DNA of 18,096 nucleotides from Clostridiaceae bacterium (lineage in GTDB: Bacteria; Bacillota; Clostridia; Oscillospirales; Acutalibacteraceae): NCBI GenBank assembly GCA_904501875.1, contig CAJGCQ010000010.1, positions 1 to 18,096 on the forward strand, read 5' to 3'. Of the stretch, positions 1-6,506 are shown piece after piece. Within the stretch, counting starts at the first letter, position 1. Each line of letters begins with the position of its first letter. The position numbers and the translations under genes were made by a program. The notes below the pieces were generated by a model that worked only from the letters and a program-made list of their open reading frames with translations, was not told where the DNA came from and ran no database searches.

Positions 1-29
1 CCTACAAGCAAGTTTTAAGCTTTATCTAT

Positions 30-58
30 AATATACCACCAAACCGAAATTTTTTCAA
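30..58 (-). promoter_or_regulatory. Leftward sigma-A-type promoter
   Basis: On the minus strand there is TTGAAA (53-58), a 17-bp spacer, and TATATT (30-35). Transcription would run left, out of the window, so a divergent gene probably lies beyond position 1. No coding start is visible in 1-29. The call rests on hexamer match and spacing alone. Confidence 0.4.
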
Positions 59-116
59 TCTTAAAGAAATCTTAATAATTAAAATACTTTTATCTTAATA
101 GATTACCTGATATAAT
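58..116 (+). promoter_or_regulatory. Rightward promoter with ATCTTAA direct repeats (response-regulator-type operator)
   Basis: A perfect -10 TATAAT lies at 111-116. The -35 position (88-93, TTTTAT) is poor. ATCTTAA occurs at 58-64, 69-75 and 92-98, with start-to-start distances of 11 and 23 bp, close to one and two helical turns. Direct repeats on one helix face replacing or overlapping a weak -35 are typical of promoters activated by OmpR/PhoB-family regulators. The first gene downstream is the remnant of such a regulator, which fits lost autoregulation. The repeats also sit between this promoter and the leftward one, so they could serve both. The binding protein is inferred. Confidence 0.45.
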
Positions 117-133
117 AATGAGTGTAGTTAGTC

Positions 134-300
134 GAAACGCTCTAAAAGCGTTTCAACAAGCCACTTGTTAAGTGGCTTGAGCAAAATTAAATTATAATAT
201 TTAAATTTGCACGACACTCATTTCAATGGAAAAGGACAAATTTTTATTAAAAATTTGTCGCAAAATCAAAGATTTTGAGGCGAAACAAAATTGTTTCGCC
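134..300 (+). repeat. Tandem array of six hairpins in the leader of a broken regulator gene
   Basis: Six inverted repeats of different sequence follow one another: 134-154 (8-bp stem, 5-nt loop), 157-179 (10-bp, 3-nt loop), 181-210 (12 bp with one mismatch, 6-nt loop), 235-259 (11-bp, 3-nt loop), 261-277 (7-bp, 3-nt loop) and 279-300 (10-bp, 2-nt loop). Gaps are 1-2 nt except between the third and fourth. An outer complement, 117-125 with 214-222 (9 bp), encloses the first three, giving a possible multibranch fold, although the predicted start near 123 would exclude most of its left arm from the transcript. No T-tract follows most of the stems, so simple termination does not explain them. The whole 1-335 stretch holds no gene. 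Confidence 0.7.
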
Positions 301-335
301 TAACCTATTTCATTATATCATCAGAGGTGGGAGAG

Positions 336-558
336 ATGTATAACATTTTAGTTTGCGATGATGAGAAGGATATTGTTTCGGTGCTTAACTCCCACCGAGT
401 TTGAATTACTAAAGCTTTTAAAGGAATTGGGACTTGACGAATCGGCTGTTATAAGGCATTATGATATTACAGAGAAATTGTGCCCCCTTTACTATGTGGA
501 GCATGAGGACGCCTGGAAACAGCTTAAAAAGGACATTGGTACAAAAATGGATGAATAA
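336..558 (+). pseudogene. Chimeric remnant: response regulator start joined to an amidase tail
   Basis: An ATG at 336 with a good ribosome site (AGAGGTGGGAG) encodes MYNILVCDDEKDIVSVL, the usual opening of a response regulator receiver domain (acidic DDE pocket), then stops at 402-404. From about 385, in another frame, an open stretch reads LTPTEFELLKLL, resembling the start of an OmpR-type winged helix. It continues into VIRHYDITEKLCPLYYVEHE and a DAW segment, ending at 558. That part resembles the C-terminal end of an Amidase_2-type N-acetylmuramoyl-L-alanine amidase (RHYDxTxKxCP motif with the zinc-ligand His and Cys region). The body of both proteins is missing. I read this as deletion and recombination debris. 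The amidase identity is fairly clear; the winged-helix piece could instead belong to the amidase helix. Confidence 0.6.
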
Positions 559-1267
559 TAGAAGTGAAGAAAAACACCTTACTTTAAAACAGAAAAAAAT
601 AATAAGCGTGGTAGTCTTGGTTTTATTTATCGGCTTTTCCGCTGCAGTTGCATACTTTATAGGAAAACCGATGATAAGCCTTGTCTCTGAGCCTGAAAAG
701 TTCAGAGCCTGGGTGGAGTCAAGAGGGAACTGGGGAAGACTTATTTTTATCGGAATGATGATGTTTCAGGTATTAATAGCCTTGGTTCCCGGTGAGCCCC
801 TTGAAATCGGTGCAGGCTATGCCTTCGGTGCGGTAGAGGGGACAATACTTTGCGTTATCGGCGTGACTCTCGGGAGTCTTCTGGTCTTCGGGCTTGTAAG
901 GCGGTTCGGTATGCGCTTAGTGGAGCTGTTTTTTGACAGGAATAAAATCAAACAGCTTAAATTCCTGCAAAACGAAAAACGGCTTAATCTTATTACCTTT
1001 CTTGTATTCTTTCTTCCGGGTACTCCCAAGGATTTATTAACCTATTTTGTCGGAGTGACCGATATAAAGCTTTCAAAATTTATTTTTATTGTCTCTATAG
1101 CACGCTTGCCGTCTATTATAACCTCAACTGTGGGCGGGAGTGCGCTCGGGATTAGGAAGTATGAGCTTGCGGCGATAGTTTTCGGCGTGACTGTAATAAT
1201 AAGTCTCTTAGGACTTTTTATATACAAACGCATTTGCAAACACAGGGAAAAGAAAAATAATAGTTAA
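551..1267 (+). CDS. TVP38/TMEM64 family (VTT domain) membrane protein
   Basis: A 238-residue integral membrane protein of the SNARE-associated/VTT (DedA-related) family. These proteins are proposed lipid scramblases or transporters; the substrate here is unknown. A basic N-terminus precedes a membrane segment at about 17-37. The conserved core follows: PGEPLEIGAGYAFG at 80-93, a glycine-rich helix at 97-115, then FFLPGTPKDLL at 153-163 and IARLPS at 183-188, with a final helix at about 203-225 and a basic tail. I place the start at ATG 551, with AAGGA about 13 nt upstream, because the longer in-frame reading from 461 merely runs through the amidase remnant in another frame and lacks membrane-protein character. 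The gene overlaps the end of that remnant by 8 nt. It may now depend on the remnant's promoter. Confidence 0.85.
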   Translation: MNNRSEEKHLTLKQKKIISVVVLVLFIGFSAAVAYFIGKPMISLVSEPEKFRAWVESRGNWGRLIFIGMMMFQVLIALVPGEPLEIGAGYAFGAVEGTILCVIGVTLGSLLVFGLVRRFGMRLVELFFDRNKIKQLKFLQNEKRLNLITFLVFFLPGTPKDLLTYFVGVTDIKLSKFIFIVSIARLPSIITSTVGGSALGIRKYELAAIVFGVTVIISLLGLFIYKRICKHREKKNNS

Positions 1268-1274
1268 AATTATA

Positions 1275-1303
1275 TTGACAAACGCAATAGGGCGTGGTTT
1301 CAT
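1275..1303 (+). promoter_or_regulatory. Promoter for the ABC transporter gene
   Basis: A perfect TTGACA (1275-1280) is followed by a 17-bp spacer and a weak -10, TTTCAT (1298-1303). The predicted start is near 1310, inside the palindrome that follows, about 55 nt before the transporter ATG. Confidence 0.45.
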
Positions 1304-1307
1304 ACAT

Positions 1308-1330
1308 CTGTACTATTTGGTTTAGTACAG
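1308..1330 (+). promoter_or_regulatory. Palindromic operator CTGTACTA-N7-TAGTACAG
   Basis: A perfect 8-bp inverted repeat with a 7-bp spacer overlaps the predicted transcription start of the ABC transporter gene. This is where a dimeric repressor would block initiation. GTAC-centred half-sites of this kind occur with GntR/YtrA-like regulators of ABC transporters, but no such regulator is in the window, so the family is a guess. Confidence 0.5.
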
Positions 1331-1364
1331 TTGGCATAATTGGAACAGCGTTTAGGAGGCAGTT

Positions 1365-4109
1365 ATGTTAGAAACAAAGGAACTTGTTAAAATTTATAAA
1401 CCTAAAAAGGGAGTGCCGGTTACGGCGCTTGATAAGATTTCCTTAAAATTCCCCGATAAGGGAATGGTTTTTCTGCTGGGCAAATCGGGCAGCGGTAAAT
1501 CCACCCTTTTAAATGTCTTAGGGGGACTTGACAGCTATGATGGCGGCGAAATAATAATTAAGGGCGTTTCCTCAAAGAATTTTAAGCAGCGGCATTTCGA
1601 TTCCTACAGAAACACCTATGTAGGCTTTATTTTTCAGGAATATAATGTGCTGGACGAGTTTTCTGTAGGGGCAAATATTGCCCTTGCAATAGAGCTTCAA
1701 AACCGCAAGGCAAGCGATGGGGAAATAAACGATATCTTAAAGCAGGTGGACTTAGAGGGCTTCGCTTCTCGTAAGCCCAACGAGCTTTCGGGCGGACAAA
1801 AGCAGAGGGTGGCGATTGCCCGTGCCCTTGTTAAAAAGCCCCAAATAATTATGGCGGACGAGCCGACGGGTGCCCTTGATTCGGTAACGGGCCGTCAGGT
1901 TTTTGACACACTTAAAAAGCTTTCTAAAACAAAACTTGTAATCGTTGTTTCTCACGACCGTGAGTTTGCCGAGCAGTATGCTGACCGCATTATAGAGCTG
2001 TCTGACGGTGTTGTTTTAAGCGATGTGGAGCTTGATACCGCACCCGTCACCGCAGGGAAAAAAGCGGCTCTGGATTTTCACGATAATATCGTTGAAGTCC
2101 CCTGCGGTTATCACTTGACCGAACAGGACAGAGAGGAAATAAACGCCTATATTCAAAAGCTTAAAGAAGGCTCTCTTGAAATTACGGTTTCAAGGAAAAA
2201 CGAGGCTTCAAAGAGCTTTGTTAAGACCGATACCTCGAAAATTAAGAGTGAGGACGGCTCAACCTTTAAGCTTATTAAATCTAAATTGCCCCTTAAAAAC
2301 GCCTTTAAGATTGGAGCAGGCGGGCTTAAGTACAAGAAGATAAGGCTTGTGGTTACAATTTTGCTTTCCTGCATTGCGTTTGGGCTGTTCGGTTTGTCAG
2401 ACACCTTCGGCGCTTATAATCACATTAATACCTGCACAAATTCTCTTGTGGACAGCGAGGTTAAATACCTATCTGTAGCAAAGTCAAAAAAGATTGATAA
2501 TAACGGGAATCAGTACTGGCGGGCCTACGGCTACAAAATTTCGAAAAAAAACCTAACCGAGATAACAAAGGGCTCAGGAGTTCCTATGCACGGGGTGTAT
2601 ACTCCCGTAAATTCGGACCTCAGCTTTGATACACAGACAAACCCGAATATTGAACTTACAAATACCGAGTATCACATTTATTCCCGTACATTCAGCGGCT
2701 TTGCCGAGATTGACTATAAGGTAATTGAAAATATGGGCTTTAAGCTTTTGGCGGGCATTCTGCCCGACGGCACAAAGGACGAAATAGCTGTCAGCGAGTA
2801 TGTTTTTGAAATATTCAAAAAAGCCGAGTATTTTGACGGTGTAACCTATAAAACGGCAAAGGACGGAACGAAAACCCCCGTTTACCAAAAGATTAACGAG
2901 GTTAATGACCTTATCGGCAAAACCATAACCCTAAACAATGTAAAATACACTATAACCGCAGTTATTGACACAGGCTTTGATATAAGCCGTTATACTTCCC
3001 TTATTGAGAAAAAAGACCATCAAACCAATGCGGAAAAAATGGTGGATTATGTCCTTTACAACGAGTTCTGCTCCTCTTCTGCCTACAGCTATGCGGGTTT
3101 AATTATGCTTGGCAAGGAAAAAATGGAAAAGCTTATTTCCGAACGACCGCTGATATCCGAAATCACCGAGGGATATATCAATTTTTACAGTGCAACCGAT
3201 AATTACAGCATTGATTCAAATTATATGGCACGCCTCCAAGATATAAAGGGCGAAAATATAATCTGGATTGACGGGGAGAAAAAGACTCTTGGCGAAAAGG
3301 AAATAATAGCCACTCTTGATGTAATTAATTCCTATAATGAGGAGCTTGGCAGTGATGCCTTTGCAAAGAGCTTAAAGAATAAGAATACCCTTTCCGCTTG
3401 GGAATACGATTTTAACAATAATGAAAATACCGAAGGCTGGAAGCTGGTGGGTATAATCGACAATGTCACCGAGGGTAATAAATCAAAGCTTAACTCCATG
3501 CTTGTTACAAGCGAGTCTGTGTTTAAGAAGTATACCGAGGGCCCTGATAAAATCTACAGCTTTGCGGTGGGGGCTATGCCAGCCGAAAAGGAGGAGGTAC
3601 GCTCGGCGGTAGCCTACTGCTACAGGGAAGATTCAAATATCCGTTATCAGGTGCAAAATTCGGTTACCTTTGAGCTTGATTCGGTAAATGACTCCCTTAA
3701 AATCCTTTCCAAATATTTCTTCTGGATAGGAATAGGCTTTGCGGCATTTGCGGCTTTAATGCTGGCAAACTTTATAGGCACCAGCATTTCCTACAAAAAG
3801 CAGGAAATCGGGATTTTGCGTGCGATAGGCTCCCGCAGTAACGATGTTTTCAGGATTTTCTTTGCGGAAAGCTTTATTATTGCGATGATAAACTTCGTTT
3901 TGTCAAGTATCGGAGTTTTCGCCGCCACGGTGATAATTAATCAGCTTATGCGTACACAGGTGGGAATCCTTATTACAATTTTAAGCCTCGGGCCAAGACA
4001 GCTTGTGCTTCTTTTAGCTGTAAGCATATTTGTAGCATTTATTGCAAGCTTCCTGCCCGTAAAGCGTATAGCCTCCAAGCGCCCGATTGACGCTATTAGG
4101 AATAGGTAA
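1365..4109 (+). CDS. Fused ABC transporter, ATPase plus FtsX-type permease
   Basis: A 914-residue protein joining both halves of an ABC exporter of the MacB/FtsX type. The N-terminal ATPase has Walker A GKSGSGKST (39-47), Q-loop Gln91, signature LSGGQ (141-145), Walker B IIMADEP (161-167) and H-loop His197. A charged linker leads to a first membrane helix at about 327-347, a large extracytoplasmic domain (about 350-780), and three more helices at about 784-806, 838-860 and 880-898. The QEIGILRAIGS motif (813-823) is typical of FtsX permeases. The ribosome site is AGGAGG, 6 nt before the ATG. This family commonly handles peptide antibiotics or lipoproteins and is often controlled by a two-component system. 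Only a response regulator scrap remains upstream; the nearer control is the palindrome at 1308-1330. The substrate cannot be told. Confidence 0.9.
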   Translation: MLETKELVKIYKPKKGVPVTALDKISLKFPDKGMVFLLGKSGSGKSTLLNVLGGLDSYDGGEIIIKGVSSKNFKQRHFDSYRNTYVGFIFQEYNVLDEFSVGANIALAIELQNRKASDGEINDILKQVDLEGFASRKPNELSGGQKQRVAIARALVKKPQIIMADEPTGALDSVTGRQVFDTLKKLSKTKLVIVVSHDREFAEQYADRIIELSDGVVLSDVELDTAPVTAGKKAALDFHDNIVEVPCGYHLTEQDREEINAYIQKLKEGSLEITVSRKNEASKSFVKTDTSKIKSEDGSTFKLIKSKLPLKNAFKIGAGGLKYKKIRLVVTILLSCIAFGLFGLSDTFGAYNHINTCTNSLVDSEVKYLSVAKSKKIDNNGNQYWRAYGYKISKKNLTEITKGSGVPMHGVYTPVNSDLSFDTQTNPNIELTNTEYHIYSRTFSGFAEIDYKVIENMGFKLLAGILPDGTKDEIAVSEYVFEIFKKAEYFDGVTYKTAKDGTKTPVYQKINEVNDLIGKTITLNNVKYTITAVIDTGFDISRYTSLIEKKDHQTNAEKMVDYVLYNEFCSSSAYSYAGLIMLGKEKMEKLISERPLISEITEGYINFYSATDNYSIDSNYMARLQDIKGENIIWIDGEKKTLGEKEIIATLDVINSYNEELGSDAFAKSLKNKNTLSAWEYDFNNNENTEGWKLVGIIDNVTEGNKSKLNSMLVTSESVFKKYTEGPDKIYSFAVGAMPAEKEEVRSAVAYCYREDSNIRYQVQNSVTFELDSVNDSLKILSKYFFWIGIGFAAFAALMLANFIGTSISYKKQEIGILRAIGSRSNDVFRIFFAESFIIAMINFVLSSIGVFAATVIINQLMRTQVGILITILSLGPRQLVLLLAVSIFVAFIASFLPVKRIASKRPIDAIRNR

Positions 4110-4122
4110 ATAATTATTGTGT

Positions 4123-4152
4123 GTAGGGGGCGATATGGGCATCGCCCCTTAC
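4123..4152 (+). terminator. Strong hairpin after the ABC transporter (terminator or dispersed repeat)
   Basis: A 12-bp stem (4123-4134 with 4141-4152, one G-U pair, GC-rich core GGGGCGAT/ATCGCCCC) has a 6-nt loop and starts 13 nt after the transporter stop. The T-tract is poor (TTACTTAAT). It may be a weak terminator or a copy of a GC-rich intergenic palindrome. Confidence 0.5.
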
Positions 4153-4212
4153 TTAATCCCCAATTTACCACGGTCTAATATCTACTGCCTAAAATCTAAA
4201 TCGATATATTTA

Positions 4213-4241
4213 TTGACAATTAAAGTTTATAGAGATAAAAT
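4213..4241 (+). promoter_or_regulatory. Promoter of the rpe-mreCD-mrdA unit
   Basis: TTGACA (4213-4218), a 17-bp spacer and TAAAAT (4236-4241) give a near-consensus sigma-A promoter. Transcription would start near 4248, about 29 nt before the rpe start codon. Confidence 0.75.
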
Positions 4242-4276
4242 AGTACATGTATGAAATTAATTTTTGGAGGGGCAAA

Positions 4277-4924
4277 ATGTCGGTTAAAATTTCTCCGTCT
4301 GTGCTAACGGCGGATTTTCTTACCTTAAAGGAGGATATTAAAAGATTAGAGGACGCAGGGGCTGATATGCTCCACCTTGATGTTATGGACGGCATTTTTG
4401 TTCCGAATATCTCCTTCGGCGTGCCCGTGATTAAATCGATTAAGAAGCATACACTCCTTCCCCTTGATGTACACCTTATGATTGACCGCCCCCACAGATA
4501 TATTAAGGAATTTGCTGAGGTTGCGGATTATTTAGGCTTTCACTTTGAGGCGGGGAGCGATGTTGCCGACACCTTAAAGGAAATAAGGAATTTGGGCTGT
4601 AAGTCCTGCCTTACAATTAAGCCCTGTACTAATCCGCAGGCGATTTTTGAGTTCTTGCCCCTTTGCGATATGGTGCTTGTAATGTCGGTGGAGCCGGGTT
4701 TCGGGGGGCAGAAGTTTATGCCGTCTGCCCTTAGTAAACTCAGCGTTTTGCGTGAAGAAATTGCAAAGCAAGGGCTTGATATTTTATTAGAGGTTGACGG
4801 CGGAATTAACGCCGAAACCGCCCCGCAGGCGGTAAAGGCGGGAGCCGATGTGCTGGTTGCGGGCAATTATGTTTTTTCTGCCGCAGATATGAAAGCTACG
4901 GTGGAAAATATTAAAAATCTTTAG
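4277..4924 (+). CDS. rpe: Ribulose-phosphate 3-epimerase
   Basis: Interconverts D-ribulose 5-phosphate and D-xylulose 5-phosphate in the cytosolic pentose phosphate pathway. The 215-residue TIM barrel carries the expected active-site pattern: Ser8, HLDVMDG with His33, Asp35 and Met37, DVHLM with His66, VEPGFGGQKF at 138-147 and VDGGI with Asp174. The phosphate-loop segment near the end reads VAGNYVF, where VAGSxxF is common, so Asn197 replaces the usual Ser. The start at 4277 is fixed by GGAGGGG at 4266-4272; an upstream ATG at 4247 lacks a ribosome site and would begin at the predicted transcript start. It is the first gene of the unit and its stop overlaps the mreC ribosome site, a placement next to cell-shape genes that I do not recognise as standard. 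Confidence 0.95.
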   Translation: MSVKISPSVLTADFLTLKEDIKRLEDAGADMLHLDVMDGIFVPNISFGVPVIKSIKKHTLLPLDVHLMIDRPHRYIKEFAEVADYLGFHFEAGSDVADTLKEIRNLGCKSCLTIKPCTNPQAIFEFLPLCDMVLVMSVEPGFGGQKFMPSALSKLSVLREEIAKQGLDILLEVDGGINAETAPQAVKAGADVLVAGNYVFSAADMKATVENIKNL

Positions 4925-4934
4925 GAGGAACAAA

Positions 4935-5795
4935 ATGCGTTTTTTCTTTCGGAGCCGCAAATTTAAAATAATATTAGCCGTATTGGCGGCACTCATAGCG
5001 GTTTCGGTCGCCTACGCAGTTGTGGGCGGTAGGATGTCGCCTCAGGCAAATATAGCGGGCACCATTACCGCACCCTTTAGGGCTCTTGCTACAAAGATTT
5101 CGAACGGAATTTCCGACTTTGTTGGAGCCTACACCAATGGGGAGAAGCTCTCTCTCGAAAACGCCGAGCTTGAAAGCGAAATTGCTGAGCTGCGTGAAAA
5201 ATTGGCCGATTACGAGACGGTTACCAATGAAAATAAATTTTATAAGGATTATCTTGAGATTAAAGACAAAAATCCCAGCTTTAAGTTTGCCCCTGCAACC
5301 CTGATTTCTCGGGATAAGGAAGACCCGTATATGGGATTTACCATAAATAAGGGCACGGTAAACGGAATTTCCGCAAACGACCCTGTTATTACAGAGTCAG
5401 GGCTTGTGGGCTTCATTTCGCAGGCTGGGCTTACCACCTCTAAGGTTGTAACGGTTTTAAGTCCCGAGCTTTCGGCGGGTGCCCTTGATAACAGAACAAG
5501 CGATTCGGGCGTGCTTTCGGGCTCTGTGGGATTGGTGTCGGACGGTAAAACAAGGTTTTACAATCTCTCCCGCTCCTGCGATATTGCCGTCGGTGACTAT
5601 GTTGTTACCTCGGGCGAGGGGATTTTTCCGACGGGACTGCTTATAGGCACTATTCAGTCAATAGGCAGAGATAAATACAACACCTCGATTTATGCCGAGG
5701 TCAAGCCCTTTGTTGACCTTGAGTCGGTTAAGGGTGTTATGGTTATAACCGAGTTTGAGGGTCAGGGAGGGCTTGACCCGAGCGTTGAAGAATAA
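4935..5795 (+). CDS. mreC: Rod shape-determining protein MreC
   Basis: A bitopic membrane protein of the elongasome that links cytoplasmic MreB to periplasmic-side wall enzymes, including PBP2. The 286 residues show a short basic cytoplasmic tail, a membrane helix at about 11-30, a coiled-coil segment at about 70-108 (LENAELESEIAELREKL region) and then the beta-rich MreC core (about 115-275), including GFTINKGTVNGI and a GDYVVTSGEGIFPTGLLIG stretch typical of the family. The ribosome site AGGAGG (4923-4928) overlaps the rpe stop, so translation is probably coupled to rpe. MreB, usually just upstream, is not in the window. Confidence 0.95.
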   Translation: MRFFFRSRKFKIILAVLAALIAVSVAYAVVGGRMSPQANIAGTITAPFRALATKISNGISDFVGAYTNGEKLSLENAELESEIAELREKLADYETVTNENKFYKDYLEIKDKNPSFKFAPATLISRDKEDPYMGFTINKGTVNGISANDPVITESGLVGFISQAGLTTSKVVTVLSPELSAGALDNRTSDSGVLSGSVGLVSDGKTRFYNLSRSCDIAVGDYVVTSGEGIFPTGLLIGTIQSIGRDKYNTSIYAEVKPFVDLESVKGVMVITEFEGQGGLDPSVEE

Positions 5796-5968
5796 AACGG
5801 AGGTTAGCGTGAAAAATCACGCTAATAACAATATAGGGACGGCGTTCCGCTCGCCTTTAATTACATGAAAGGCAACCACAGAACATACCGATACAATCTC
5901 CATTCGCCGCTAACGGAGATTTCATAACCTATTTGTGCTGATGCTTTAGCGGCAGAATGGAGATTTTT
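5796..5968 (+). promoter_or_regulatory. Structured mreC-mreD leader with anti-Shine-Dalgarno switch
   Basis: This 173-nt gap holds several inverted repeats. The first is a perfect 8-bp hairpin at 5804-5811/5818-5825 with a 6-nt loop, and a weaker 6-bp one (GCCTTT/AAAGGC) follows at about 5853-5873. The main element is a left arm at 5895-5913 complementary to 5946-5965 over 19 bp with one bulged A. Its right arm contains GGAGA (5959-5963), the best ribosome site for mreD, and its left arm begins with the anti-Shine-Dalgarno AATCTCC (5895-5901). A second GGAGATT at 5915-5921 can also pair with AATCTCC, forming a 7-bp hairpin that would release the mreD site. Two exclusive folds are therefore possible. 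What would switch them is unknown, and no known riboswitch class was recognised. Confidence 0.5.
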
Positions 5969-6481
5969 GTGCAGAATAAAAAACGCCATCCGTGGATAAA
6001 TTTAATCAGCTTTTTGCTCTTTTTCTTCGCCTTTATTATTCATTACACGGATATTGTTGATATAAGTATAAAGAATGCCCAACCGCTTATTATTATTCCG
6101 CTTTTGACTGCATTCTCAATCTTTAACGGAGCGGGTGTTTCGGCGGCGGTGGGGCTTGTTATCGGCATTTTTATGGATTCTGTCTCTTCGGGAGCGGTTT
6201 GCTTTAACGCTGCGGTGCTTATGGTTTCGGCGGCGGTGGTATCGGTGTGCGCCGAAAGTCTCTTTAACCGAAATATACGCTCGGCGGTGCTTTTATGCCT
6301 GCTTACAAGTCTTTTCTATTTCCTGCTTCGCTGGCTCTGCTTCTACGCATTCCACACAGGCGCACAGGAAAATCTCACCTACCTTTTAAGCTATGTTTTC
6401 CCCGGTATTCTTTATACTGCCGTGTTTGTTTTTCCTTTTTATTTTCTTTATAAATATTTCTATAAGCTCATAAACGCATAA
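5969..6481 (+). CDS. mreD: Rod shape-determining protein MreD
   Basis: Integral membrane partner of MreC in the elongasome. From GTG 5969 it has 170 residues, close to the usual MreD length, with five or six hydrophobic helices starting with LISFLLFFFAFIIHY and ending in FPFYFLYKYFYKLINA. The segment IGIFMDSVSSG resembles the conserved G-x-x-x-D turn of the family. I prefer GTG 5969 because GGAGA lies 5 nt upstream. An in-frame ATG at 5957 would add four residues but has no ribosome site, and it lies inside the inverted repeat. Its ribosome site can be hidden in the leader hairpin, so MreD output may be set separately from MreC. The downstream gene mrdA starts 25 nt after the stop. Confidence 0.88.
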   Translation: MQNKKRHPWINLISFLLFFFAFIIHYTDIVDISIKNAQPLIIIPLLTAFSIFNGAGVSAAVGLVIGIFMDSVSSGAVCFNAAVLMVSAAVVSVCAESLFNRNIRSAVLLCLLTSLFYFLLRWLCFYAFHTGAQENLTYLLSYVFPGILYTAVFVFPFYFLYKYFYKLINA

Positions 6482-6506
6482 AATTATTGTAAAAGGAGTA
6501 ATCGGC

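Noticed and set aside
134..300. CRISPR array or simple tandem repeat
   Set aside because: The hairpins do not share a common repeat sequence and there are no regular spacers.
461..550. Extending the TVP38-type protein upstream to ATG 461
   Set aside because: These 30 codons run across the amidase remnant in another frame and have no ribosome site; ATG 551 gives a normal family N-terminus.
5957..5968. ATG 5957 as mreD start
   Set aside because: No ribosome site upstream; GTG 5969 has GGAGA at proper distance.
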